Of a stretch of DNA of 64,000 nt, positions 16,833-27,293 are shown piece by piece; position 1 is the first letter of the stretch; each line of letters opens with the position of its first letter. The DNA comes from Bacteroidales bacterium (GTDB lineage Bacteria; Bacteroidota; Bacteroidia; Bacteroidales; UBA12077): assembly GCA_028282785.1 (NCBI GenBank), contig JANQHE010000012.1, forward strand, positions 28,146-92,145, read 5' to 3'. A model generated the notes under the pieces. It was given only the letters and a program-made list of their open reading frames with translations, was not told the DNA's origin and ran no database searches. A program made the position numbers and the translations under genes.

Positions 16833-16844
16833 CTATAATTTATC

Positions 16845-18014
16845 TTATTGCGCTAATTTAGCATTGATCTCATTATACTTGTCTGTCATTTGTAAACGAT
16901 AGTATAAAGTCTTTAACGTTTGCATAATACTGTTGTCATCAGACTTTAACTCATGCGATTTTTCGATATATGGTAAAGCTTCTTTAAACTTATCATCTGC
17001 AATTTTCTTAGCTTTTTCATATTCGTCATTATCCGTAATCTTATTTGCTTCTTCTGTTAACTCAACACCTTCGTTGAAATATAAAACACCTAAGTTATAA
17101 TAAGCTTCAAAGAAACCCGGATCCAGTTCAATTGCTTTTTTATATTTTTCCTGTGCTTTGTCTTTTTCGCCAACTTTATCATACAAATGAGCTTCTGCAG
17201 AGTAAAATTGAGGATTTGTCGGATCCTTTTCTCTTGCTAATGCAAGATATTTGAAAGCTTCTTCAGAATTATCCGTTTCCAACAAGTAATAGTTAATAAT
17301 ACTTCCCAGTAGTGCTTGATTAGATGGATATTGTTCAAAACCCTCTTTTAACGTTTTAATATACATTTCCGTATCGCCTTTATCCTTATAAGCTTGAGCT
17401 AAATAAGTAATAGCATCTCCTTCCGCATAGTTATATTTGATTGCTTCTTTATAATACTTAATAGCTTTGTCATATTCCTGAATGCGCGTTGCTGTTAAAG
17501 CAACATTAAATATCACAGCAGTATCAATTTCACCACCAAAAACTTCCATTTGTTTAACTTCTAAAGTTTTTTCAAAATACATCAATGCTTCTTTATAATT
17601 TTCAGCATTATAAGCTTCAATAGCATTATTAATAAAAACATTAACCAGAGTTAGAAGCTGCATATCCATAGTATTTTTATAAGAGCTGGCACCTTTCATA
17701 TTATAAGCTTTTTTATAACTTTCAAATGCTTTTACAGCCGGATATTCCACGAGATTCATAAATTCAGGTTTCTCGGTTGTTGAAATTGCATTATATACAG
17801 TTCCCATTACATAATATGTTTTTCCCCATTCTTTTAATTCTTCTTGCGATTCGGCAAATTTAATGGCTCCTAATGCAGTATCTAACTTTTCTCCACTTTC
17901 AGCCCACATAAGAGCCTTATTAACATATTTCTTTTGTGCTTCCACATTACTAACTAACATCAATAATGCAAAAACCAAAGATATTGTTGTTAGAACTAAC
18001 TTTTTCATTTTCAT
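16845..18014 (-). CDS. Exported TPR protein downstream of gyrA
   Basis: The protein has 389 residues. The N-terminus is a signal peptide (MKMKKLVLTTISLVFALLML...VEAQ), with the second methionine (residue 3) an equally good start. About eight tetratricopeptide repeats fill the rest (for example AYNAENYKEALMYFEKTLEV, EYDKAIKYYKEAIKYN, EKDKAQEKYKKAIELDPG, FFEAYYNLGVLYFNEGVEL), so it is a periplasmic protein-interaction scaffold with no catalytic site. It lies 88 bases downstream of gyrA on the same strand, an order common in Bacteroidia, and could be co-transcribed. Confidence 0.85.
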   Translation of the reverse strand: MKMKKLVLTTISLVFALLMLVSNVEAQKKYVNKALMWAESGEKLDTALGAIKFAESQEELKEWGKTYYVMGTVYNAISTTEKPEFMNLVEYPAVKAFESYKKAYNMKGASSYKNTMDMQLLTLVNVFINNAIEAYNAENYKEALMYFEKTLEVKQMEVFGGEIDTAVIFNVALTATRIQEYDKAIKYYKEAIKYNYAEGDAITYLAQAYKDKGDTEMYIKTLKEGFEQYPSNQALLGSIINYYLLETDNSEEAFKYLALAREKDPTNPQFYSAEAHLYDKVGEKDKAQEKYKKAIELDPGFFEAYYNLGVLYFNEGVELTEEANKITDNDEYEKAKKIADDKFKEALPYIEKSHELKSDDNSIMQTLKTLYYRLQMTDKYNEINAKLAQ

Positions 18015-18102
18015 AATGTTTTGTTATTTAGGTTTGTTAATTAATTTTTTCCAAAAATATAATATATTTAATTCAAGTCAAATTTTATACCGAAAATTAC
18101 TG

Positions 18103-20637
18103 CTATTCTGCAACATTTTGATCTTCAATACCATCATTAGCAATTTCATGGTTTTCCCCTTCTCCGCTTAACTCTTGAATCTCAATATTTTCCTCGCCAT
18201 CCTTTTCAATTTGAGCAACAGCAGCAATCATATCATCATTTCTTAAATTTATTAACCTTACTCCTTGTGTTGCCCTGCCGGTAACTCTCAAATCAGCCAC
18301 TGCCAATCTTATTGTAATACCCGACCGGTTAATAATCATAAGGTCCATTTCGTTATTAACACCTTTAACAGCAACTAATTTACCGGTCTTGTCCGTAATA
18401 TTAAGTGTTTTAACTCCTTTCCCACCTCGGTTTGTGATTCTGTAATCTTCTATATCAGAACGTTTTCCAAATCCTTTTTCCGAAACAACTAAAATTTCAT
18501 TATCAGATTCTTCAACCCAAACCATTCCAACAACTTCATCATCCGGTTTACTTAAAGTAATACCTCTAACTCCGGACCCTGTTCTTCCGATTGAGCGTAC
18601 ATTGCTTTCATTAAATCTGATTGCTTTGCCCTCGCGTGTGGCTAATATGATATCACTTTCACCGTCAGTAAGTTTTGCTTCCAGTAATTGATCACCTTCC
18701 TTTATAGTAATTGCATTTACTCCATTCTGACGCGGACGGGAATAAGCTTCTAAGGTAGTTTTCTTTATAATACCTTTTTTAGTACACATTACAATGAAAT
18801 TATTCTCTATATATTCCTTATCATCAATACTTTGCACATTTATAAATGCTTTTACTTTATCTTCCGCTTCAATGTTGATCAGGTTCTGAATTGCTCGTCC
18901 TTTTGAGCTCCTGGTACCTTCCGGGATCTGGTAAACCTTTAACCAGAAACACTTACCTCTTTCCGTAAAGAATAACATGGTATTATGCATGGAAGCAATA
19001 AACATGTACTCTAAGAAGTCTTCATCACGTGTTGTGCTTCCCTTAGAGCCAACTCCACCTCTGTTTTGCGTTCTGAATTCAGTTACAGGAGTACGTTTAA
19101 TATACCCCATACGTGAGATGGTAACAACCATATCTTCGTCTGCATAAAAATCTTCAGGATTGAATTCTCCTTCATCAGGAACTACTTCGGTTCTTCTTTC
19201 GTCTCCATACGTATTTTTGATCTCTAACAGTTCATCCTTAATAATATTCATTCTGATTGATTCATCCGCAAGAACACCTTTTAAATACTCAATTAGTTTC
19301 ATTAATTCGGCATATTCTTCCTTGATCTTATCTCGCTCTAAACCAGTTAATTTTTGCAATCTCATATCAAGTATTGCTTTAGCTTGAATTTCCGTAAGTT
19401 CAAACTTACTCATCAAGCCTTCTTTGGCTTCTTCAGGAGTTTTTGAAGCACGAATTAAAGCAATTACTTCATCCAAATGATCCAAAGCAATTAATAATCC
19501 CTCAAGAATATGTGCTTTCTTTTCCGCCTGATCCAGTTCATATTGTGTTCTTCGTACAACAACCTCATGTCTGTGGTTAACAAAGCTTTCAATTAATTGT
19601 TTCAGGTTTAGGGTTCTTGGTCTTCCTTTTACCAAAGCAATATTATTTACACTAAAGGAAGTTTGTAATTGAGTGTACTTAAATAGTTTATTTAGAACAA
19701 CATTCGCAATGGCATCTCTACGAATGTCATATACTATTCTCATACCATTTCGATCAGATTCATCATTAATATTGGTAATACCCTCAATTTTCTTTTCATT
19801 TACCAATTCGGCTGTTTTCCTGATTAACTCGGCTTTATTAACCTGGTAAGGTATTTCGGTTACAATAATTCGTTCTCTTCCATTGGAATCGGTTTCAATC
19901 TCGGTTTTTGAACGAACCACTATCCTGCCTCTACCTGTCTCAAATGCATCCCTTATTCCTTGATGGCCATATATAATACCTCCGGTTGGAAAGTCCGGAG
20001 CAGTAATATGTTTCATTAACTCGGAAATTTCAATTTCCCTGTTATCAATATAAGCTATGGTTGCATCGATTGTTTCGCTTAAATTATGTGGAGGCATATT
20101 TGTTGCCATACCAACTGCAATACCGGAAGCTCCATTTACTATTAAGTTTGGGATCCGGGTTGGCAGTACGGTAGGTTCCTCAAGCGAATCATCAAAGTTT
20201 AATTGAAAATCAACCGTATTTTTGTCTATATCCCGCAGAACCTCTTCTGATATCTTTTGCAAACGTGCCTCTGTATAACGCATTGCAGCAGGGCTATCTC
20301 CGTCAACAGAACCAAAATTTCCCTGTCCGTCAACCAAAGGGTATCTTAACGACCATAACTGAGCCATTCTTACCATAGTTTCATAAACAGACGAATCACC
20401 GTGTGGATGATATTTCCCCAACACCTCTCCCACGATTCTTGCTGATTTTTTATACGATTTATTTGATGTTAATCCTAATTCGGACATTCCAAATAAAACC
20501 CTTCTGTGTACGGGTTTAAATCCATCTCTTACATCAGGAAGTGCCCTTGAAACAATCACCGACATTGAATAGTCAATGTAGGCTGATTTCATTTCTTCTT
20601 CAATATTAATCTTTACTATACGTTCTCCTTCAGCCAT
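18103..20637 (-). CDS. gyrA: DNA gyrase subunit A
   Basis: The protein has 844 residues, full length for the family. The breakage-rejoining domain has the catalytic tyrosine at 121 (AMRYTEARL). The quinolone-determining region reads [15 protein letters not shown], with serine 82 and glutamate at the second hot spot, so no classical resistance change is evident at those positions. The C-terminal beta-pinwheel carries the GyrA-box region as [15 protein letters not shown]. The tail is acidic. GyrA with GyrB introduces negative supercoils using ATP. It is divergent from clpC across 306 bases. A -7-like TAATTTTG is on the minus strand at 20684-20691. Confidence 0.97.
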   Translation of the reverse strand: MAEGERIVKINIEEEMKSAYIDYSMSVIVSRALPDVRDGFKPVHRRVLFGMSELGLTSNKSYKKSARIVGEVLGKYHPHGDSSVYETMVRMAQLWSLRYPLVDGQGNFGSVDGDSPAAMRYTEARLQKISEEVLRDIDKNTVDFQLNFDDSLEEPTVLPTRIPNLIVNGASGIAVGMATNMPPHNLSETIDATIAYIDNREIEISELMKHITAPDFPTGGIIYGHQGIRDAFETGRGRIVVRSKTEIETDSNGRERIIVTEIPYQVNKAELIRKTAELVNEKKIEGITNINDESDRNGMRIVYDIRRDAIANVVLNKLFKYTQLQTSFSVNNIALVKGRPRTLNLKQLIESFVNHRHEVVVRRTQYELDQAEKKAHILEGLLIALDHLDEVIALIRASKTPEEAKEGLMSKFELTEIQAKAILDMRLQKLTGLERDKIKEEYAELMKLIEYLKGVLADESIRMNIIKDELLEIKNTYGDERRTEVVPDEGEFNPEDFYADEDMVVTISRMGYIKRTPVTEFRTQNRGGVGSKGSTTRDEDFLEYMFIASMHNTMLFFTERGKCFWLKVYQIPEGTRSSKGRAIQNLINIEAEDKVKAFINVQSIDDKEYIENNFIVMCTKKGIIKKTTLEAYSRPRQNGVNAITIKEGDQLLEAKLTDGESDIILATREGKAIRFNESNVRSIGRTGSGVRGITLSKPDDEVVGMVWVEESDNEILVVSEKGFGKRSDIEDYRITNRGGKGVKTLNITDKTGKLVAVKGVNNEMDLMIINRSGITIRLAVADLRVTGRATQGVRLINLRNDDMIAAVAQIEKDGEENIEIQELSGEGENHEIANDGIEDQNVAE

Positions 20638-20943
20638 TTATAAATAAATTAATGTTAATTTAACTCCTTTAAAAAAATTCATACAAAATTACTAAAATAG
20701 CCTTTTTAAAACGAATATTTTCATCTTATAATTGCGATTTTTCAACAGAAAACTGTTCATAACATGCGTATTTTATCAACAATTGTTTTAAGATGAGTCG
20801 AAATCTCTGAACAACTTGATTTATAATTTGTTTTTTAAGTTATTTTAAAAAAAAATCAATCTTTTTCTTGTTAATAATCAGAGATATGAATTATTTATTT
20901 TAATTTTAAATACGGTTATATTAATTTTGTAAATTATTTAGTT
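20638..20943. promoter_or_regulatory. Divergent gyrA/clpC promoter region
   Basis: There is no gene in these 306 bases. Minus-strand TAATTTTG (20684-20691) and plus-strand TAATTTTG (20923-20930) fit the Bacteroidota -7 element for gyrA and clpC respectively. Neither has a convincing -33 partner. AACAG-AAAA-CTGTT (about 20742-20756) is a small perfect hairpin of unknown role. Confidence 0.45.
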
Positions 20944-20964
20944 ATGATAAATCTCAAAAAATAT

Positions 20965-23520
20965 ATGGACGCAAAATTTTCACAAAAAATAAAAGATGTT
21001 TTAAGTTTTAGTAAAGAAGAAGCCGTTCGACTGGGAAATGCCTATATAGGTACGGAACACCTGTTACTGGGAATTCTAAGAGAAGGTGAAGGTATAGCTA
21101 TTACCGTTCTTGAAAATTTAAACATTGATCTTAATCAACTTAAGAAATCAATTGAATTTAGAATAAGATCAGAAGAAAACCTAAAAATTGCCGATACAGA
21201 TAATATTCCATTGTTTAAGACAGCCGAAAGAGCTCTTAAACTGGTTTATCTTGAAGCTAAATCCTTTAACAGTGCCACAATTAATACAGGACACTTATTA
21301 TTATCCATATTAAAAGATGAAAACAGTGTTGTTACTCAGATTCTCGAAGAACAACATGTGGATTATCAAGCGGTACGTACTGAAATGGAAAATTCACAAC
21401 CGGAAGCTAAAGCAGAATTTGAAGACGAAGAAAATGAAATGCCATTTGGTTCTGGTAAGAATCCCGGAGGGCCTTCTCAATCAGGACAGAAATCCAAATC
21501 GGACACTCCTGTATTGGATAATTTTGGTATCGATCTTACAAAGGCTGCAGAAGATAATGCCTTAGATCCGATCGTTGGGCGTGATAAGGAAATTGAACGT
21601 TTAGCCCAGATTTTAAGTCGAAGAAAAAAGAATAATCCTGTTTTAATTGGTGAGCCTGGTGTTGGAAAATCGGCAATTGTAGAAGGATTAGCGCTTAGAA
21701 TTACTCAAAGAAAAGTATCAAGGGTTTTATTTGACAAGCGTGTTATTACGCTTGATCTTGCTTCTATTGTTGCAGGAACAAAATATCGCGGGCAGTTTGA
21801 AGAACGAATGAAAGCCATTTTAAATGAGCTGGGAAAATCCACAAACATTATTCTTTTTATTGATGAGATCCATACAATTGTTGGTGCAGGCGGAGCTACA
21901 GGGTCCCTGGATGCTGCCAATATGTTAAAACCTGCACTTGCACGTGGTGAAATTCAATGTATCGGGGCCACAACATTAGACGAATACAGACAACACATTG
22001 AAAAAGATGGTGCTCTTGAAAGACGTTTCCAGAAAGTTATGGTTGATCCGACTACACCTGAGGAAACCATGGAAATCTTAAAAAATATCAAGGGAAGATA
22101 TGAAGATCACCACAATGTTAATTATACGGATGATGCTATTGACGCTTGTGTAAAGCTTACCATGCGTTACATCAGTGATCGTCACTTACCGGATAAAGCC
22201 ATAGATGCTTTGGATGAATCCGGTTCAAGAGTACATATTTCAAATATTGTTGTTCCAAATAAGATTATTGAACTGGAAAAACAAATTGAAAATGTTCGTA
22301 CGGAAAAGATTGCTGCGGTTAAGAATCAAAATTTTGAGTTAGCTGCCAATTTCCGGGACAATGAGAAGAAACTAATGGAATCTCTTGATAAAGAGAAGGA
22401 AAACTGGGAAAAAGAGCTCGTTAAAAATAGAGAAACTGTTTCTGAAGAAGAAGTTGCCGAAATTGTTGCAATGATGACAGGAGTTCCTGTTCAGCGTATT
22501 GCCCAGGCTGAGGGTACCCGTTTAATGAAAATGGGCGACGAACTTAAGAAAAATGTAATTGGACAGGATGAAGCTATTGAAAAGATCGTAAAATCAATTC
22601 AACGTAACCGTGCCGGATTAAAAGATCCTAACAAACCAATTGGTTCATTTATATTCCTTGGCCCTACTGGTGTTGGTAAAACACAGTTAGCTAAGGTTCT
22701 TGCTCTTTATTTATTCGACAGCGTAGATAACCTGATCAGAATGGATATGAGCGAATACATGGAGAAATTCTCTGTGTCAAGATTAGTTGGAGCGCCTCCG
22801 GGATATATCGGATATGAGGAAGGCGGGCAATTAACTGAAAAAGTTAGAAGACGTCCTTATTCGGTTATCCTGTTAGATGAAATAGAAAAAGCACATCCGG
22901 ATGTATTCCACCTTTTACTCCAGGTATTGGACGAAGGTCAGTTAACCGATAGTTTAGGTCGCAGAGTTGATTTTAGAAATACAATTATCATCATGACTTC
23001 CAATATCGGAAGCCGTCAATTGAAAGACTTCGGGCAAGGTGTTGGTTTCTCAACAAGAGCTAAGCAAGAGTCTGCAAGCCAGCATGCTAAGAGTGTTATT
23101 CAAAATGCATTGAAACGTTCATTTGCTCCGGAATTTATCAATAGGTTAGATGATATCATCATATTTAACAGCTTAATTAAGGAGCACATTTATAAGATTA
23201 TTGATATTGAATTAAAAGGATTATTTACAAGAATTGAAACTCTTGGATATAAGATTGATCTAACTAATGCAGCCAAGGATTATATTACGGAAAAAGGTTA
23301 CGATCCTGATTTTGGAGCCCGCCCATTGAAAAGAGCAATTCAAAAATACCTTGAAGATCCAATGGCAGAGGCAATTATCAAATCAACATTAAGACAGGGA
23401 GATATTCTTAAAGTTGATTATGATAAAGGAAAAGATGAAATCATGATAAAACCTGTAAAAGGTAGCAAAGATGCCCTGCCGGAGGGCAATAAAAAACTCG
23501 AAGAAAAAAAGCCTGAATAG
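20965..23520 (+). CDS. clpC: ClpC-type AAA+ unfoldase
   Basis: I prefer the ATG at 20965 (MDAKFSQKIKDVLSFSKEEA), which matches the usual ClpC N-terminus; an in-frame ATG at 20944 would add seven residues. The product has 851 residues. The N-domain has two Clp repeats (TEHLLLGILREGEG and NTGHLLLSILKDE). AAA1 carries GEPGVGKSA and a Walker B LFIDEIHT. A UVR-type helical middle region follows (EKIAAVKNQNFELAANFRDNE), then AAA2 with GPTGVGKTQ and LLDEIEKAHP. The VGF loop (GQGVGFS) near the end of AAA2 is the ClpP-docking motif. It should unfold substrates for ClpP; clpP is not in the window. A terminator follows. Confidence 0.95.
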   Translation: MDAKFSQKIKDVLSFSKEEAVRLGNAYIGTEHLLLGILREGEGIAITVLENLNIDLNQLKKSIEFRIRSEENLKIADTDNIPLFKTAERALKLVYLEAKSFNSATINTGHLLLSILKDENSVVTQILEEQHVDYQAVRTEMENSQPEAKAEFEDEENEMPFGSGKNPGGPSQSGQKSKSDTPVLDNFGIDLTKAAEDNALDPIVGRDKEIERLAQILSRRKKNNPVLIGEPGVGKSAIVEGLALRITQRKVSRVLFDKRVITLDLASIVAGTKYRGQFEERMKAILNELGKSTNIILFIDEIHTIVGAGGATGSLDAANMLKPALARGEIQCIGATTLDEYRQHIEKDGALERRFQKVMVDPTTPEETMEILKNIKGRYEDHHNVNYTDDAIDACVKLTMRYISDRHLPDKAIDALDESGSRVHISNIVVPNKIIELEKQIENVRTEKIAAVKNQNFELAANFRDNEKKLMESLDKEKENWEKELVKNRETVSEEEVAEIVAMMTGVPVQRIAQAEGTRLMKMGDELKKNVIGQDEAIEKIVKSIQRNRAGLKDPNKPIGSFIFLGPTGVGKTQLAKVLALYLFDSVDNLIRMDMSEYMEKFSVSRLVGAPPGYIGYEEGGQLTEKVRRRPYSVILLDEIEKAHPDVFHLLLQVLDEGQLTDSLGRRVDFRNTIIIMTSNIGSRQLKDFGQGVGFSTRAKQESASQHAKSVIQNALKRSFAPEFINRLDDIIIFNSLIKEHIYKIIDIELKGLFTRIETLGYKIDLTNAAKDYITEKGYDPDFGARPLKRAIQKYLEDPMAEAIIKSTLRQGDILKVDYDKGKDEIMIKPVKGSKDALPEGNKKLEEKKPE

Positions 23521-23530
23521 GTAAACAAAG

Positions 23531-23562
23531 CCTTACTTCCATTGTTAACAAGTAAGGTTTTT
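23531..23562 (+). terminator. clpC terminator
   Basis: CCTTACTT (23531-23538) pairs with AAGTAAGG (23550-23557), followed by a run of seven T. Confidence 0.85.
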
Positions 23563-23590
23563 TTAACACATAATTTTTAAATAATAGAAA

Positions 23591-24106
23591 ATGGAAAGAA
23601 ACAATTCAAAAGTAACTTTTAAGGAAAATCCTGTAACGTTAATTGGAAAAGAAACAAAAGTAAATGATAAAGCAGTAGATTTTACTGTATTAAATAATGG
23701 TTTACAAGAGGTTAAGTTATCTGATTTCGAAGGAAAAGTAAAAATTCTGTCATTATTTCCTTCAATCGATACCGGTATTTGCTCAAAACAGGCACATACT
23801 TTTAATAAAGAGGCATCTGGCTTAGGAGATGATGTTGTTATCCTGGCTATTTCAAACGACCTGCCATTTGCGTTAAATCGTTTCTGCGGTGCTGAAGGAA
23901 TAGATAATTTAGTTACCCTTTCGGATCATAAAGCACTTGATTTTTCTACTAAATATGGATTCTTAATTGAAGAGTTAAGACTTTTAGCAAGAGGTGTGGT
24001 TGTTATTGATAAAGAAAATGTAGTGCGTTATGTTGAATATGTAAAAGAAGTAACTACTGAACCTGATTATGAAAGCGCTGTAAATGCTGCAAAACAATAT
24101 GTATAA
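23591..24106 (+). CDS. tpx: Thiol peroxidase, Tpx-type peroxiredoxin
   Basis: The protein has 171 residues. It has the Tpx signature around the peroxidatic cysteine 64 (FPSIDTGICSKQ) and the resolving cysteine 99 (LNRFCGAEG), the spacing of an atypical two-cysteine peroxiredoxin. The N-terminus has the family's KVTFKENPVTLIGKE strand and the C-terminus ends in YESAVNAAKQ. It reduces hydroperoxides using thioredoxin, in the cytoplasm. It lies 70 bases after clpC, beyond a terminator, and has its own terminator, so it is a single-gene unit. Confidence 0.95.
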   Translation: MERNNSKVTFKENPVTLIGKETKVNDKAVDFTVLNNGLQEVKLSDFEGKVKILSLFPSIDTGICSKQAHTFNKEASGLGDDVVILAISNDLPFALNRFCGAEGIDNLVTLSDHKALDFSTKYGFLIEELRLLARGVVVIDKENVVRYVEYVKEVTTEPDYESAVNAAKQYV

Positions 24107-24113
24107 ATTAAGG

Positions 24114-24137
24114 GCCGGATAAACATCCGGCTTTTTT
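24114..24137 (+). terminator. tpx terminator
   Basis: The perfect stem GCCGGAT-AAAC-ATCCGGC (24114-24131) is followed by six T. It lies in the short gap between the convergent tpx and rimO genes. Confidence 0.9.
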
Positions 24138-25440
24138 ATTCTATTTCCCCTGTCAAATCAAAATCATCAGCACTTGTAATTCTAACGTTGTAAAAGCTTC
24201 CGGTCCGAAATTTCTTATTCGGAGATTTAATGATCACTTCATTATCTACATCCGGCGAATCAAATTCAGTTCTTCCAATGTAATAATCGCCTTCTATCCT
24301 GTCTATAATTACCTTAAAAGTTTTACCAACTTTATTATTATTCAAATCATTAGATATTTCTCGCTGAATTTCCATAATCTCATCCATCCTGGATTGCTTG
24401 ATCGAGAAAGGAATATTGTCTTTAAAGTTTTTAGTTGAATAAGTATTCTCTTCTTCTGAATAAGTAAACACTCCTAACCTCTCAAATTGAGCAAATTTTA
24501 CAAACTCCACCAACTCATTAAAATCTTCATCCGTTTCTCCCGGATGACCCACCAGTAAAGTTGTACGCAATGCCATCTCAGGAATTTCTTTTCTAAAGTA
24601 TTCAATTAACTCATACGTTTGTTTTTTTGTGATTCCACGACGCATATTTTTTAGAAGTTTGTCGCTTACATGTTGCACCGGAATATCAAGGTATTTGCAG
24701 ATATTAGGTTTTGATTTCATTATCTCAATTACATCTTTGGGAAATTTTGCAGGGAAAGTATAATGTAATCGCAACCATTTTAACCCCTTTATATCAGATA
24801 ATTTATTTATTAATTCTCCCAATTTAGGTTCTTTGTACAGATCTAATCCATAATAAGACAGATCCTGAGCAATCAATATTATTTCCTTTACTCCTTTTTT
24901 AACGAGAAATTCAGCTTCTTCTAATAACTCTTCTATAGTACGCGATCTATGTTTACCTTTAATTAAAGGAATGGCACAAAATGAACAGGTTCGATCGCAG
25001 CCTTCGGAAATTTTTAAGTAAGCGTAATGCTTTGGAGTAGTTAAGTGTCTTTCTCCAATCAATTCTTCTTTATAATGCCCTCCGATGGAGTCAACCAATT
25101 CTTTTAAATTGTAAACTCCAAAATATTGATCCACAACAGGAATTTCCTTTTCTAATTCTCCCTTATATCTTTCAGATAAACAGCCAAATACAATTAGTTT
25201 TTCTATTTTTCCGTTATTTCTCAGATCTTCAAACTGCAAAATGGTCTCTATGGATTCCTGTTTTGCATCATTGATAAATCCGCAGGTATTAACAACAACA
25301 ATTTCGGACTGCTCATTGGAATCATGAACTACCTTATATCCATCCGACTCTAGTTGTCTCATTAGCGATTCCGAATCCACCAGGTTTTTTGAGCATCCCA
25401 GGGTTACGATATTTACCTTTTTAGTTCCTTTTGTTTTCAT
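24136..25440 (-). CDS. rimO: Ribosomal protein S12 methylthiotransferase RimO
   Basis: The start at 25440 (MKTKGTKKVNIVTLGCSKN) is chosen because the family begins just before the VTLGCSKNLVDSE motif; an upstream ATG would add 11 atypical residues. The product has 434 residues. Three cysteines of the N-terminal MTTase cluster are present (GCSKN, VNTCGF, FGCLSE). The radical-SAM cluster is GCDRTCSFCAIP, and the C-terminus is a TRAM-like domain (VIIDRIEGDYYIGRTEFDSPDVD). It adds a methylthio group to an aspartate of ribosomal protein S12 using SAM and two 4Fe-4S clusters. It follows ftsY closely and likely shares its transcript. Confidence 0.95.
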   Translation of the reverse strand: MKTKGTKKVNIVTLGCSKNLVDSESLMRQLESDGYKVVHDSNEQSEIVVVNTCGFINDAKQESIETILQFEDLRNNGKIEKLIVFGCLSERYKGELEKEIPVVDQYFGVYNLKELVDSIGGHYKEELIGERHLTTPKHYAYLKISEGCDRTCSFCAIPLIKGKHRSRTIEELLEEAEFLVKKGVKEIILIAQDLSYYGLDLYKEPKLGELINKLSDIKGLKWLRLHYTFPAKFPKDVIEIMKSKPNICKYLDIPVQHVSDKLLKNMRRGITKKQTYELIEYFRKEIPEMALRTTLLVGHPGETDEDFNELVEFVKFAQFERLGVFTYSEEENTYSTKNFKDNIPFSIKQSRMDEIMEIQREISNDLNNNKVGKTFKVIIDRIEGDYYIGRTEFDSPDVDNEVIIKSPNKKFRTGSFYNVRITSADDFDLTGEIE

Positions 25441-25503
25441 CTGAATACAATAAAACCTGATGGTTAAAACCAACAGGTTTATATAATTAATTTACTATTT
25501 ATA

Positions 25504-26454
25504 CTAATTTGAAAATAATGAATCTACAAATTCCTTTCGGTTAAACACTTGTAAATCATCAAGCCCCTCACCAATTCCAATATATTTCACGGGAATTTTA
25601 AACTGGTCTGATATTCCTATTACCACTCCTCCTTTAGCCGTACCATCTAATTTGGTCAGAGCAAGAGCCGTAACATCTGTAACATTTGTAAACTGCCTGG
25701 CCTGTTCAAAAGCATTTTGTCCTGTAGAGCCATCCAAAATAAGCAATATTTCATGCGGAGCGTTAGGAATAACTTTTTGCATTACTTTTTTAATTTTACC
25801 CAGTTCATTCATCAGGTTAACCTTATTATGTAATCTTCCTGCTGTGTCAATTATAACTACATCCGCATTATTAGCTTTAGCCGATGATAGAGCATCAAAA
25901 GCAACCGAAGCAGGATCCGACCCCATTTTTTGTTTTACAATAGGAACATCAACGCGTTCAGCCCAGATAGTTAACTGATCAACTGCTGCTGCTCTAAATG
26001 TATCAGCCGCACCCAAATAAACTTTTTTACCAAGGTTTTTGAATTGGTATGCCAGCTTACCAATGGTTGTAGTCTTACCAACTCCATTAACTCCTACAAC
26101 CATGATTACATAAGGATCGGAACTTGAATTAAAATCAAGCTTAAAATCCTGGGAGTTATTTTCTTCCAGTAACTGTGCAATTTCTTCTTTTAGAATCTTA
26201 TTTAATTCGTCGGTTCCCAAGTATTTATCTTTTGAAACTCTTTCTTCAATTCGTTCTATTATCTTTATGGTTGTATTTACTCCAACATCGGAAGAAATAA
26301 GAACTTCTTCAAGATTATCAAGAACTTCATCATCAACCTTTGATTTTCCAACTACAACTCTGGATAATTTCTTAAAAACACTTTCTTTTGTTTTTTCAAG
26401 GCCTTTATCGAGTGTTTCTTTCTTTTCTTTTGAAAATATACCAAATGTTCCCAT
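25504..26454 (-). CDS. ftsY: Signal recognition particle receptor FtsY
   Basis: The protein has 316 residues. It is a short form with only the NG domain and lacks the long acidic A domain of E. coli FtsY, as in many Bacteroidota. GTPase motifs are G1 GVNGVGKTTTIGKLA, the DTFRAAA box, G3 DTAGRLHN and G4 TKLDGTAKGG, with the C-terminal GIGEGLDDLQVFN closing element. It docks the SRP-ribosome complex at the inner membrane. It sits in the conserved order rpmB-rpmG-DUF4295-ftsY-rimO, though a terminator-like hairpin separates it from DUF4295. Confidence 0.96.
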   Translation of the reverse strand: MGTFGIFSKEKKETLDKGLEKTKESVFKKLSRVVVGKSKVDDEVLDNLEEVLISSDVGVNTTIKIIERIEERVSKDKYLGTDELNKILKEEIAQLLEENNSQDFKLDFNSSSDPYVIMVVGVNGVGKTTTIGKLAYQFKNLGKKVYLGAADTFRAAAVDQLTIWAERVDVPIVKQKMGSDPASVAFDALSSAKANNADVVIIDTAGRLHNKVNLMNELGKIKKVMQKVIPNAPHEILLILDGSTGQNAFEQARQFTNVTDVTALALTKLDGTAKGGVVIGISDQFKIPVKYIGIGEGLDDLQVFNRKEFVDSLFSN

Positions 26455-26477
26455 TCTTATTTTTATCTAAAATTAAG

Positions 26478-26493
26478 CCTGCCGTCAGGCAGG
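26478..26493. repeat. Short GC-rich palindromic repeat
   Basis: CCTGCC-GTCA-GGCAGG lies between ftsY and its upstream terminator. It belongs to the same general type as the element inside the Smr-protein gene at 51246-51267. Confidence 0.5.
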
Positions 26494-26534
26494 GATATCG
26501 GTGGTTAAATTTAATACAATTTCCTTTACGCCAA

Positions 26535-26566
26535 ATAAAAAAAGCCTTCTTTTAGTAAGAAAGCTT
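26535..26566 (-). terminator. Terminator after DUF4295
   Basis: AAGCCTTCTT (26542-26551) pairs with AAGAAAGCTT (26557-26566) with one wobble. On the minus strand the stem is followed by a T-run (26535-26541). Confidence 0.7.
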
Positions 26567-26590
26567 ATTTTATAAAATATGTTATTCGAA

Positions 26591-26743
26591 TTATTTCTTA
26601 GCGAAAAATTCTTTTAGTTTATCGTTATGTACCATTTCTTCTACATACTGGAAACCACCTTTTTCAGATTTTACCATCTTAATACATTTCGTGTAATTTC
26701 TCCCAGCACCTGTCTGTAAACTTGCAACTGCTTTCTTAGCCAT
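26591..26743 (-). CDS. DUF4295 small basic protein
   Basis: This is a 50-residue protein: MAKKAVASLQTGAGRNYTKC..., ending KEFFAKK. It is the Bacteroidota DUF4295 family, always found after L28 and L33, and is probably a small ribosome-associated protein, although its role is not established. It is 7 bases from rpmG. Its length is below usual ORF cut-offs, so it is easily missed. Confidence 0.9.
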   Translation of the reverse strand: MAKKAVASLQTGAGRNYTKCIKMVKSEKGGFQYVEEMVHNDKLKEFFAKK

Positions 26744-26750
26744 GACTTAA

Positions 26751-26936
26751 TTATTTAATTTCTTTATGAACTGTTACTTTTTTAAGAATAGGATTGTATT
26801 TTTTCAATTCCAATCTTTCAGTTGTATTCTTTTTATTCTTGGTTGTAATATATCTGGAAGTTCCAGGCATTCCAGATTCTTTGTGTTCTGTACATTCCAA
26901 TATAACCTGAACTCTATTTCCTTTTTTTGATGCCAT
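26751..26936 (-). CDS. rpmG: 50S ribosomal protein L33
   Basis: The protein has 61 residues: [19 protein letters not shown], then [22 protein letters not shown], the L33 core. Only one cysteine is present, so it lacks the four-cysteine zinc ribbon (C-minus type). It lies between L28 and DUF4295 with short gaps, a typical ribosomal operon. Confidence 0.96.
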   Translation of the reverse strand: MASKKGNRVQVILECTEHKESGMPGTSRYITTKNKKNTTERLELKKYNPILKKVTVHKEIK

Positions 26937-26953
26937 TTTCTAATCCCCTTCTT

Positions 26954-27196
26954 TTAATAGTTAACGAGATAACCTTTTTCTTTAGCTTCTTTTAAAGCTA
27001 CTTTTAAACCTTTTTTATTGATCGTTCTAATTCCAGAAGTTGATACTTTTAGAGTAACCCAACGATCTTCTTCTTCGAAGTAAAATTTTTTATTCATCAA
27101 GTTTGGGTAGAATCTTCTCTTAGTTCTCCTCTTTGAGTGGGAAACATTGTTTCCTACCATTACTTTCTTTCCAGTTATTTGACAGATTCGTGACAT
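26954..27196 (-). CDS. rpmB: 50S ribosomal protein L28
   Basis: The protein has 80 residues, beginning [21 protein letters not shown] and carrying the [15 protein letters not shown] core, diagnostic of L28. It is a component of the large ribosomal subunit and the first gene of the rpmB-rpmG-DUF4295 group, 97 bases downstream of cinA. Confidence 0.97.
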   Translation of the reverse strand: MSRICQITGKKVMVGNNVSHSKRRTKRRFYPNLMNKKFYFEEEDRWVTLKVSTSGIRTINKKGLKVALKEAKEKGYLVNY

Positions 27197-27293
27197 TTTT
27201 ATTTCGATTTTTTATCTTATTTCTCAAACAGATCGCAAAATACGTGATTTTTATTCAATTAATCAAATATATTACCAAAATTTTTTCAAAAAA

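Larger units (their letters stand above)
16417..16844. other. Gene-free stretch with repeats, downstream boundary of the AT-rich operon
   Basis: No gene is seen. It holds copy 3 of the CTTAGAATT repeat (with an inverted partner AATTCTAA at 16537-16544), copy 2 of the palindromic repeat (16578-16609), and a 14-base direct repeat ATATTATGTTAAAT near both ends (about 16419 and 16780). A weak terminator for the minus-strand TPR gene lies at its right end. Confidence 0.5.

Noticed and set aside
18700..20637. Quinolone-resistance mutation in gyrA
   Set aside because: The key region reads GDSSVYE, with serine and an acidic residue at the two hot spots, as in susceptible enzymes.
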